Assembly (NCBI GenBank): GCA_027563935.2
Contig: CM050449.1
Location: 74,830,556 to 74,894,555, forward strand
Direction: 5' to 3'
DNA length: 64,000 nt
Origin: Costus lasius
Taxonomy: Eukaryota; Streptophyta; Magnoliopsida; Zingiberales; Costaceae
Shown here: piece by piece, positions 10,603 to 19,785 of the stretch
Layout of the letters: each line of letters begins with the position of its first letter
How positions within the stretch are numbered: the first letter of the stretch is position 1
The notes under the pieces: model-generated
The model's database searches: none
What the model was told of the DNA's origin: nothing
The model's input: only the letters and a program-made list of their open reading frames with translations
Position numbers and translations under genes: made by a program

Positions 10603-12329
10603 TGTTGGGGTATGCCCTTAAGGCTAATGTTTGAGGCCTTGGGATTGTATAAGTATCATGTAATAAACTCTTGTGTTTATAAAGGCATGGTTATTATTCA
10701 GGTTGTTACCTTGTCTGCTGTAATAAGTGTACTTCTGAATAATGTCTTAAAGCTGTTCAGCTAGGCTGACAGGCTATATGTCCTTAGTCGAGATATCTTG
10801 GTGAACATGAGATAGCCTTGATATGATTGAGACTAATATGAGTGCTAATCTTATAGGATGCTTCGAGCATGGAATAAGATGTAGACTCATGGGTACATTG
10901 GATGTACTGGACAGACCCTACTGGGATATTCCATTGCTTGTCACAATGTGAATGATCCTTGTAAGCAGCAAGTGGCACATGTCCTCTGACTTGAGATCAC
11001 TTGTGTTTCTAAATGATGATTGTCATTGTCTTGAGGTAGTTCAATATCATTTGAAACATAATGATTATAGACTATCTTGGATGGTGAGCTTGAATCAGGT
11101 TAGGGCACTAGTGATAGATAAAGGATTGCCGTCTCCTTGTTCAAGGAGTGTGATGTTCTAAAGGGCCCCCCTATATGAGATGATTGAGGAAGTGTATGGC
11201 CATACCCAGATGACTATGTGCATCTGATCTAATCATGCTCATCGTATTGGAGTTACAGGCTTGACATGCTTGTCCAATAAGAACATCCAGTGGCAAAGGA
11301 AACATGCATGCCTCGTGATTTTGATTCACACTTGTGCTGTGATTTGGGAGTAGTCTTGGAAGACTCTTTCCTTTATATCGGGAGACAGTGATGTGTTGCT
11401 AGATACCCCTCACTGATCGTGATAACGTGAGTTATCGTTACCGACATTTAAAGGAAACCCTCAGGGTCGCACAAATTGAAGATATGGCTTACTTGAGTCA
11501 GATCGTGTGGACTGAATTGTTTGGGTTCAGTTTAAAGGGATTTAATCTCTGATTGTAAGTGAGATCTGGTCTGATCATGTTTGATTGATTAGGGCTTGAG
11601 ATCGGTAAGCTTCGATCGAGAGAGAGGATGCTAGATCGGTGAGATCAAGAGCATCAGGAGATGAACGGTTAGATCTTGAACCATTAGGTTCATAGATGGT
11701 CTAGACCATTTATTGGCTTGGCTTGGGTTAATTGGTCTTGGACCAAACCGACATTGAACCGGCTCATGGATGAGCGCATGGTTCATGTAAGGTGAGTTAA
11801 GGGCTTGGTTCACTTAGCGTGAACGCTTAAGCCTTCAACACATTCCATATTTGGAATTCGGTTTTCAAATGGGATGTGTGTAATGCCTCCACATAAGTGT
11901 GGGAGGTTACTCACTTGTTGAATGCGCTTGTGAAGGCTTCTGATTTTTTCGGTGAAGCACGACGAGGACGAAGACAAGAAAAGGAGTCTCGCCAAGCAAG
12001 CTATTCTCTCCCTTCCATACGGCAAAGAACCTTGAAGCCTTGCTAGCACAAGGACGACAAGGTGTAGGCCATTTTTCTTCTTGTGTGTGGCACACTTTGG
12101 AGGAGAACCCTATCGTTCTCTAGCTTCCAAGCCGACTCCTTCCCATGGCCATGGTAACGAATCTCTCACTTGTTATTCAAGTTGATTATATGAAAGTATA
12201 GAATGCGATCTTATGTGGAAACCCTAATTCCGCTGCTATGAGAAAGAATAATATGACTTGCGCCCCCCTCATGAAAGGGGTTCTTCTCACAATAGGGTTT
12301 TGCGCTCCCCTCTCGAAAGGGTTCCATCA
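10603..12329 (+). repeat. A1 5' LTR
   Basis: 1727 bp, TGTTGGGGTATGCCC...TTCCATCA. It contains an inverted repeat AGTCTTGGAAGACT (11352-11365), an AT-rich CTTTATATC just after it (a possible TATA region, weak), and a 16-bp palindrome GATAACGTGAGTTATC (11421-11436). Near the 3' end there are two short C-run/G-run hairpins (CCCCTCATGAAAGGGG and CCCTCTCGAAAGGG). Small open frames on either strand are not conserved among A LTRs and are not called. Confidence 0.97.
11352..11436 (+). promoter_or_regulatory. Candidate A LTR promoter/regulatory block
   Basis: Cluster of AGTCTTGGAAGACT, CTTTATATC and GATAACGTGAGTTATC. All three are present in every A LTR that covers this part (for example 18805-18889, 37126-37211, 44622-44708, 50980-51062, 58677-58755), with the palindrome varying only in its centre (GTGA or GTAA). 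Conservation in solo LTRs proves little by itself. The transcription start has not been determined, so the function is inferred. Confidence 0.4.
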
Positions 12330-12343
12330 ATTGGTATCAGAGG
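12330..12343 (+). other. A1 primer binding site (tRNA-Met)
   Basis: ATTGGTATCAGAGG immediately after the LTR. TGGTATCAGAG matches the 3' end of plant initiator tRNA-Met; A2 and A4 have the expected TGGTATCAGAGC, while A1 has G at the last position. Confidence 0.93.
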
Positions 12344-14150
12344 AGGTTATACTTTTTCATATGATTGCTTGCGGTTCTAATGTGTAGATCATCATGTTTG
12401 ATCCATGAATATGTTTGTGAATAGATCTAAAGGTGATTGCTCACATGCCGAAACCTACATGCTAGTTTAGAACTTAGATGTATGTTTCTTCATGAGTTGC
12501 GCAAGATGTATGTTTCTTCATGAGTTGCGCATGTTGTTGTGTTGGCGCATGATAAGTATGTTGAATGGTTGAATGATATTTCATCAAATCTTATACCTAC
12601 TTGCGCGCAAACATTTAGATCTATATGCATCTACTATAAACCCTTAGATGGGTTGATGGGGCTGAAGTCACCTCTAGGTTAGATCCATTAGTCTGATCAG
12701 ACCATCTGACAGTCTAGATGGATCGACCAGATGGCACCTGTGCGCAAGCACTAGGTGGCCATAGGTCGATTGCATCTTAGGCGTGTAGCGAGGTCTGGTT
12801 GAGACAACCAGTGAACACTCTTGAGTTAGGCCCGGGGTCACACCCGCTTGCCAAACCTCTTGAAGGTGGTTCAGCCCTTGGGGCATGCATGGTTGACCAT
12901 TAGGTCAACTCGGGTCAGTTAGGACTCGGTGCATGCAAGGGCACAGGATCTAACTAGATGGATGAGTGGATCCCTATCAATGGACCATTGTAAGGTTGTA
13001 GGGCACATAAGGAAATTAAAATTGATGCCATGGGGTTTTCAAAAACTTTTAATTTCAAGATGATTGGATCACATGTTGATTGAACCATATGCTTGTTTAT
13101 TTAATCTTGTGTGGGTTGCCCAATTGTGTGCTATGCTGGGGCCTGCGTGCCTGGATTTAAAATTGTAAATTAATTTGTGATCTGCGAATCACATTGTACT
13201 TAATTTATAATATGTTGTTGACCTGCGAGTCAACCTTGTCTAGATAGATCAAATGTACTTTGATTAGACAAGAACAAAGGCACACATCCAAGAGGGGCAT
13301 TCACCTGGTGGTGCACCTGAGGTGCTCTTGGCGCTAGGGCACTGGGTTGGACCAGATGTGATGCAATGAAGCTCAAGTGAAGACTTAAGTAATATTAAGG
13401 TCTTACTAGGGTTCATGGGCATTTACCACATAAGATCATGCTTTCTACTTATTGCTAATAATTAGAATTGCATTTTTATGTTTATCTTCTGCTATAGCCA
13501 TAGGACATGCCTGATAGTAAGAAGATAAAAGACCGTTAAAATCCAACGCTAACATATCAAGCTCGTAAGCCTTCTGACGCGAAACCTCATCTTTCTGACT
13601 ATCGTTGGAGCCGTGTTGAACCCACTCAGTGGGCACGTCCATCTATCTTCAGACGGTGCTGGATTTCACCTGCGTGTTACAGAGTTGGGATTTATCCCCT
13701 CTCGTTGCTCAGCATAGCACGTGGTGGTCCAGGGAGTAGGTCAGGTCAGCTTGACCATGTAGACTACATATGTGGCGCATTTGGTAGCACATGGAGGCAG
13801 CCATCTCTGGGATCAGAGACTGTGTTGTACCAACTCAGTTGGCACAGTCTGCTGGATTGCCAAGATGAAGGGGAATCGCACGGGTTGGCGATTGGCTGGG
13901 ACAGCCTACCAGAAACTAGTGCTTGTCATCTCTGTGCATCTTATCTCGCCTGAGCGGGACGCGGAGACCAAGTATGAAATCTGGATCCCATCTCACTAAA
14001 AGAGTGTTACTCTTTCGGACTGTTTACTGGATTTTTCAGTCAGACAAAATAGTGAGAAAAGAATCTTTTCTAAGTCCTGGATTGATTCTGAAACATTGAT
14101 ACTGACCTTGCTGTTCTTGCTTGTTGTAGATTCCTGCAGCAACGAACACC
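12344..14150 (+). other. A1 untranslated leader
   Basis: About 1.8 kb between primer binding site and gag. It holds a two-copy ~29-bp repeat (GATGTATGTTTCTTCATGAG, from about 12478 and 12507) and a block upstream of gag (about 13480-14150) that is well conserved in A1, A2 and A4. That block carries two matching hairpins at 13621-13633 and 13830-13842. Short open frames here (13705-13953, 13772-13999) do not show coding-type conservation between copies and are not called as genes. Confidence 0.85.
13621..13842 (+). ncRNA. Paired leader hairpins, candidate RNA element
   Basis: CCCACTCAGTGGG (13621-13633) and CCAACTCAGTTGG (13830-13842), each within the shared frame GTGTTG-ACC-ACTCAGT-GGCAC. 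The single internal difference is compensated on both sides of the stem (C/G versus A/T). Both hairpins are kept in A2 (39442-39454, 39651-39663) and in the older A4 (60873-60885, 61082-61094). A packaging or dimerisation signal is a reasonable guess for a retroelement leader. No function is shown by the sequence alone. Confidence 0.45.
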
Positions 14151-17100
14151 ATGAGCTTCAATGTTCGATCCCTACTGGAAAGGGAGAAGTTTGCTGGGCC
14201 GAACTTCTCTGACTGGTTCGGACACCTTAAGATTGTTCTTAAGGCAGAGAGGAAACTGTATGTCCTCGAGACGGCGATACCGCCGCAGCCCGCTCCGAAC
14301 GCCGCAAGGGCGGTTCGGGATGCCTACGAAAAGCACGTCAATGATAGCATTGATGTCGCTTGCCTGATGCTAGCGTCTATGACGCCACCGCTGCAGCGTC
14401 AGCATGAGGATATGTCGGCTATAGAAATTATAGCGAACCTCAAGATGCTGTATGCTGCACAGGCGAGGACTGAGCGCTATAATCTGACGAAGCTCTTCTT
14501 TCAGAGCAAACTGGCTGAGGGGAGCCCAGTGGGAGCTCACGTGCTCAAGATGATTGGGCACAAGGAGGCTCTGGAGAAACTGGGGCATACCATCAACCAG
14601 GAGCTTGCTGTGGACATTATTCTGCAGTCTCTTCCGCCCTCTTTCGATGCGTTCATTATTAACTTTAATATGAACAAGATCGATTGTACGCCGGCAGAGC
14701 TGCTGAATATGCTCTTGACCACTGAGGAAACTCTGAAGGGTAAGCCTTCAACCTCTGTCTTGATGGTTCCTTCTAGGAACAAGAAGAAGGGGAAGAAGGG
14801 CAAGGCCCCTGTCAAGAATTACAGCAAGGCCTTGAAACAGAAGGTGAAGCGGTCGAAGGATAACAGGTGTTTCCACTGTGGCCAGCTGGGTCACTGGAAA
14901 AAGGACTGTAAAGCGCTCCAAGGAGATAAGAGGGGAAGCATTGCTTCTGGCTCAGGTATATATGTGACTGAGGTCATGTTATCATCTTCTTCTATATCAT
15001 GGGTGTTGGACACTGCATGTGGAGTTCACATTTGTTCAAATGTGCAGGAACTCAAGAGAAGAAGGCAGGTGGGACAGCATGAGGTAGACCTACGAGTTGG
15101 AAACGGGGCACGGGTTGCTGCTGTTGCTGTAGGAGACTATTTCATTACTTTACCATCTGGCATTGTATTAGAATTAAACAATTGTTATTTTGTACCCAGT
15201 ATTACCAAGAATATTATCTCTATTCCTGCTCTTGTCAGGAAAGGATTTGCCTTTGAATGCAAGATTTCAAAGTGTGTTTTATCTTATGATAATATTGTGT
15301 ATGCAACTGGTTCAATTAACAATGGGTTATACATGTTGGACATGGAAAATTCTATACAAAACATTGATAATAAGAAAGCCAAATATGCTGATGACAGCAC
15401 CTTGTTATGGCATAGTCGTTTAGGCCATATAAACGAGAAGCGCATTAAGCGGTTGCATGATCATGGACTGCTGGGATCATTCTCCTATGAGGAGATTGAT
15501 ACATGCAAAGCTTGTTTGATGGGTAAAATGACGAAGTCTCCTTTTCCTCACAAAGGTCAAAGGGCTTCAGGTTTACTTGATCTTATACACAGTGATGTGT
15601 GTGGGCCTTTTAGTAAACATGCCAGAGGTGGCTATCAGTACTTCATTACCTTTACTGATGATTTCAGTAGGTATGGTTATGTCTATTTAATGAGACATAA
15701 GAGTGAATCTTTTGACAAGTTCAAAGAGTTCAAAAATGAAGTACAGAATCAGCTAGGCCGAAATATTAAGGCACTTCGTTCTGATCGAGGTGGTGAATAC
15801 CTAAGTCATGCGTTTACTGACTATCTGAAAGAGTGTGGGATTATCTCACAGCTCACTCCGCCAGGAACACCGCAATGGAATGGTGTGTCCGAGAGGAGAA
15901 ATAGAACGTTACTTGATATGGTTCGTTCTATGATGAGTCAGGCCACTCTTCCATACTCCTTTTGGGGTTTAGCACTGGAAACAGCTGCAAAGGTACTAAA
16001 CCGAGTGCCATCCAGGGCAGTTTCTAAGACGCCATATGAGTTATGGTACGGGAAACAGCCTAGCTTGACGTTTATCAGGATCTGGGGTTGCGAGGCTTAT
16101 GTCAAAAAGCTCGCCTCTGGGAAACTAGAGAGCAGATCTGATAAATGTATCTTTGTCGGTTACCCTAAGGAAACTAAGGGTTATTATTTCTACTATCCCA
16201 AAGAGAACAAGGTTTTTGTTGCTCGGACGGCCATATTTCTTGAGAAGGAGTTTCTTCTGCAAGAGGCCAGTGGGAGAGAAATAAAGATGGATGAGATTCC
16301 AGAGGAAGGACAAAGTAGTCAAGCAGAGTTGGATGTGCCTGAGCTGGTAGATCAGGTTACTGAACAACCTGAGGCTCAGATATCACGGGAACCGCGAAGA
16401 TCGGGTAGGATCCGTCGTCAGCCTGAGCGCTATGACGGAGTCTACATCATTGATAATGATGAACCCCTCACTTATGCGGATGCGGTCAGTGGACCGGAGT
16501 CAGCTAGATGGCTTGAAGCTATGCGAGCCGAGATGGACTCCATGTCAGATAACCAAGTCTGGGATTTGGTTGATCCGCCTCCGGGAGTAATCCCTATAGG
16601 CTGTAAATGGATCTTCAAGAAGAAGATTGACATGGATGGTAACGTGGTTACCTATAAAGGCAGGCTAGTTGCGAAAGGTTTCAAACAAATCTACGGGATA
16701 GATTATGATGAAACTTTCTCTCCTGTAGCCATGTTTAAGTCTATTCGGATTCTTTTCGCGATAGCAGCATATTACGACTATGAGATCTGGCAGATGGATG
16801 TGAAAACAGCTTTCCTTAATGGAAATCTGGATGAGGATGTGTATATGACACAACCGGAAGGTTTCACTAATCCAGCAGATCGTCATAAAATATGCAAGTT
16901 AAAGAAGTCCATTTATGGACTTAAACAAGCATCAAGAAGCTGGAATATTCGTTTTGATGAATCAATCTCTGAGTTTGGTTTCATCAAGAACGAAGATGAC
17001 CCGTGTGTATATAAGAGGTTTAGTGGGAGCGTAATTACATTCCTAATCCTCTACGTCGATGATATCTTAATCATTGGAAATGATATTCCTGAACTGCATG

Positions 17101-18035
17101 CTGTTAAGGCATGGTTAGGAAAATGTTTCCAGATGAAAGATCTAGGAGAAGCAGCCTATGTATTAGGTGTTAAGATCTACCGGGATAGATCTAAAAGGCT
17201 TCTCGGGCTGTGCCAGAGTACTTACATCGATAAGGTCCTGGAGAGATTCCATTTAGAGAATTCTAAACGTGGATATCTTCCAGTCAGACATGGTCTGAAT
17301 CTTTCAAAGAGTCAGTGTCCACAAACACAGACTGAGAAAGATGACATGGACAATACGCCTTATGCTTCGGCTATTGGGTCCATTATGTATGCGATGCTGT
17401 GTACTCGCCCAGACGTCGCTTACGGGTTAAGCGTGACCAGTCGATTCCAAAGTAATCCAGGTTTGGCGCACTGGATTGCGGTCAAGAACATCTTAAAATA
17501 TCTGCGGAGGACCAAAGATATGTTCTTGATATATGGTGGTCAGGAAGAACTCAGTATAGAGGGATATACTGACGCTTCGTTCCAGTCGGACCAGGATGAT
17601 TTCCGATCGCAATCAGGCTATGTTTTTAGCTTGAATGGTGGAGCAGTGGTGTGGAAAAGCTTCAAACAGTCAACTGTTGCTGATTCCACAACAGAAGCCG
17701 AGTATGTTGCAGCCTCGGAAGCATCCAAGGAGGCAGTGTGGATTCATAAGTTCGTGAGAGAACTTGGTGTCGTTCCTTCGAGTGCAGATCCTTTGGTTAT
17801 CTTCTGTGATAACACTGGAGCTATAGCACAAGCAAAGGAACCACGGTCGCACCAGAAGTCCAAGCACATACAGAGACGGTTTCACTTGATCCGCGAGATC
17901 ATTGATCGTGGCGAGATCAAAATATGCAAGGTTCATACAGATGACAATCTGGCAGACCCGCTTACCAAGCCTCTGGCGCAGCAGAAGCATGAGAAGCACT
18001 GTAATAATATGGGTTTGAGATTTCTCAACCATTAG
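14151..18035 (+). CDS. gag-pol: Copia gag-pol polyprotein of A1
   Basis: 1294-aa single-frame polyprotein starting at ATG in AACACCATGAGC. Domains in order: gag (about 1-235), CCHC zinc knuckle CFHCGQLGHWKKDC (from residue 240), aspartic protease WVLDTACGVHIC (D287), integrase with HHCC zinc finger (H421 region, CKACLMGKM) and catalytic D482, D545, E581, then GVSERRNRT; reverse transcriptase with QMDVKTAFLNG and YVDD at 968-971; RNase H beginning YTDASFQ (D1141) with STTEAEYVAAS; stop TAG. All catalytic residues of integrase, RT and RNase H are present. The protease triad is D-T-A rather than the usual D-S/T-G, a feature shared with all A copies and with B. The lack of an envelope and the order protease-integrase-RT define Ty1/copia. 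Products would act in cytoplasmic virus-like particles and then in the nucleus for integration. A2 carries R where A1 has H in AVWI(H/R)KF. Confidence 0.97.
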   Translation: MSFNVRSLLEREKFAGPNFSDWFGHLKIVLKAERKLYVLETAIPPQPAPNAARAVRDAYEKHVNDSIDVACLMLASMTPPLQRQHEDMSAIEIIANLKMLYAAQARTERYNLTKLFFQSKLAEGSPVGAHVLKMIGHKEALEKLGHTINQELAVDIILQSLPPSFDAFIINFNMNKIDCTPAELLNMLLTTEETLKGKPSTSVLMVPSRNKKKGKKGKAPVKNYSKALKQKVKRSKDNRCFHCGQLGHWKKDCKALQGDKRGSIASGSGIYVTEVMLSSSSISWVLDTACGVHICSNVQELKRRRQVGQHEVDLRVGNGARVAAVAVGDYFITLPSGIVLELNNCYFVPSITKNIISIPALVRKGFAFECKISKCVLSYDNIVYATGSINNGLYMLDMENSIQNIDNKKAKYADDSTLLWHSRLGHINEKRIKRLHDHGLLGSFSYEEIDTCKACLMGKMTKSPFPHKGQRASGLLDLIHSDVCGPFSKHARGGYQYFITFTDDFSRYGYVYLMRHKSESFDKFKEFKNEVQNQLGRNIKALRSDRGGEYLSHAFTDYLKECGIISQLTPPGTPQWNGVSERRNRTLLDMVRSMMSQATLPYSFWGLALETAAKVLNRVPSRAVSKTPYELWYGKQPSLTFIRIWGCEAYVKKLASGKLESRSDKCIFVGYPKETKGYYFYYPKENKVFVARTAIFLEKEFLLQEASGREIKMDEIPEEGQSSQAELDVPELVDQVTEQPEAQISREPRRSGRIRRQPERYDGVYIIDNDEPLTYADAVSGPESARWLEAMRAEMDSMSDNQVWDLVDPPPGVIPIGCKWIFKKKIDMDGNVVTYKGRLVAKGFKQIYGIDYDETFSPVAMFKSIRILFAIAAYYDYEIWQMDVKTAFLNGNLDEDVYMTQPEGFTNPADRHKICKLKKSIYGLKQASRSWNIRFDESISEFGFIKNEDDPCVYKRFSGSVITFLILYVDDILIIGNDIPELHAVKAWLGKCFQMKDLGEAAYVLGVKIYRDRSKRLLGLCQSTYIDKVLERFHLENSKRGYLPVRHGLNLSKSQCPQTQTEKDDMDNTPYASAIGSIMYAMLCTRPDVAYGLSVTSRFQSNPGLAHWIAVKNILKYLRRTKDMFLIYGGQEELSIEGYTDASFQSDQDDFRSQSGYVFSLNGGAVVWKSFKQSTVADSTTEAEYVAASEASKEAVWIHKFVRELGVVPSSADPLVIFCDNTGAIAQAKEPRSHQKSKHIQRRFHLIREIIDRGEIKICKVHTDDNLADPLTKPLAQQKHEKHCNNMGLRFLNH

Positions 18036-18044
18036 ATTAAGTGC

Positions 18045-18055
18045 AAGTGGGAGAT
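18045..18055 (+). other. A1 polypurine tract
   Basis: AAGTGGGAGAT directly before the 3' LTR; plus-strand DNA priming site. The same tract precedes the LTRs of A2 (43865-43875), B' and minus-strand B. Confidence 0.92.
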
Positions 18056-19782
18056 TGTTGGGGTATGCCCTTAAGGCTAATGTTTGAGGCCTTGGGATTG
18101 TATAAGTATCATGTAATAAACTCTTGTGTTTATAAAGGCATGGTTATTATTCAGGTTGTTACCTTGTCTGCTGTAATAAGTGTACTTCTGAATAATGTCT
18201 TAAAGCTGTTCAGCTAGGCTGACAGGCTATATGTCCTTAGTCGAGATATCTTGGTGAACATGAGATAGCCTTGATATGATTGAGACTAATATGAGTGCTA
18301 ATCTTATAGGATGCTTCGAGCATGGAATAAGATGTAGACTCATGGGTACATTGGATGTACTGGACAGACCCTACTGGGATATTCCATTGCTTGTCACAAT
18401 GTGAATGATCCTTGTAAGCAGCAAGTGGCACATGTCCTCTGACTTGAGATCACTTGTGTTTCTAAATGATGATTGTCATTGTCTTGAGGTAGTTCAATAT
18501 CATTTGAAACATAATGATTATAGACTATCTTGGATGGTGAGCTTGAATCAGGTTAGGGCACTAGTGATAGATAAAGGATTGCCGTCTCCTTGTTCAAGGA
18601 GTGTGATGTTCTAAAGGGCCCCCCTATATGAGATGATTGAGGAAGTGTATGGCCATACCCAGATGACTATGTGCATCTGATCTAATCATGCTCATCGTAT
18701 TGGAGTTACAGGCTTGACATGCTTGTCCAATAAGAACATCCAGTGGCAAAGGAAACATGCATGCCTCGTGATTTTGATTCACACTTGTGCTGTGATTTGG
18801 GAGTAGTCTTGGAAGACTCTTTCCTTTATATCGGGAGACAGTGATGTGTTGCTAGATACCCCTCACTGATCGTGATAACGTGAGTTATCGTTACCGACAT
18901 TTAAAGGAAACCCTCAGGGTCGCACAAATTGAAGATATGGCTTACTTGAGTCAGATCGTGTGGACTGAATTGTTTGGGTTCAGTTTAAAGGGATTTAATC
19001 TCTGATTGTAAGTGAGATCTGGTCTGATCATGTTTGATTGATTAGGGCTTGAGATCGGTAAGCTTCGATCGAGAGAGAGGATGCTAGATCGGTGAGATCA
19101 AGAGCATCAGGAGATGAACGGTTAGATCTTGAACCATTAGGTTCATAGATGGTCTAGACCATTTATTGGCTTGGCTTGGGTTAATTGGTCTTGGACCAAA
19201 CCGACATTGAACCGGCTCATGGATGAGCGCATGGTTCATGTAAGGTGAGTTAAGGGCTTGGTTCACTTAGCGTGAACGCTTAAGCCTTCAACACATTCCA
19301 TATTTGGAATTCGGTTTTCAAATGGGATGTGTGTAACGCCTCCACATAAGTGTGGGAGGTTACTCACTTGTTGAATGCGCTTGTGAAGGCTTCTGATTTT
19401 TTCGGTGAAGCACGACGAGGACGAAGACAAGAAAAGGAGTCTCGCCAAGCAAGCTATTCTCTCCCTTCCATACGGCAAAGAACCTTGAAGCCTTGCTAGC
19501 ACAAGGACGACAAGGTGTAGGCCATTTTTCTTCTTGTGTGTGGCACACTTTGGAGGAGAACCCTATCGTTCTCTAGCTTCCAAGCCGACTCCTTCCCATG
19601 GCCATGGTAACGAATCTCTCACTTGTTATTCAAGTTGATTATATGAAAGTATAGAATGCGATCTTATGTGGAAACCCTAATTCCGCTGCTATGAGAAAGA
19701 ATAATATGACTTGCGCCCCCCTCATGAAAGGGGTTCTTCTCACAATAGGGTTTTGCGCTCCCCTCTCGAAAGGGTTCCATCA
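18056..19782 (+). repeat. A1 3' LTR
   Basis: 1727 bp, same length as the 5' LTR and identical apart from C at 19337 (T at 11884 in the 5' copy). It is followed by the TSD copy GATTG at 19783-19787. Confidence 0.97.
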
Positions 19783-19785
19783 GAT

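Larger units (their letters stand above)
10603..19782 (+). mobile_element. A1: intact Ty1/copia retrotransposon
   Basis: Complete 9180-bp copia element: 5' LTR, tRNA-Met primer binding site, 1.8-kb leader, a single 1294-aa gag-pol frame, polypurine tract, 3' LTR, and a perfect 5-bp TSD GATTG (10598-10602, 19783-19787). The two 1727-bp LTRs differ at only one base that I could find (T at 11884, C at 19337). With all coding domains open this is the most recent full insertion in the window and could still be capable of movement. The LTR opening and length resemble the Angela/BARE lineage; that placement is an inference. Confidence 0.96.

Noticed and set aside
10784..11161. Recurrent 64-69 aa frames in opposite orientations in every A LTR
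   Set aside because: They recur because the LTR recurs; they overlap on opposite strands and lack any recognisable domain or consistent start context.
13705..13999. Small open frames of 75-93 aa in the A leader, present in A1 and A4, possible upstream genes
   Set aside because: The 82/93-aa frame has an in-frame stop in A2. In the other frame nearly all differences between A1 and A4 change the amino acid (L/M, D/G, I/T, K/Q, G/W), so there is no sign of protein constraint.
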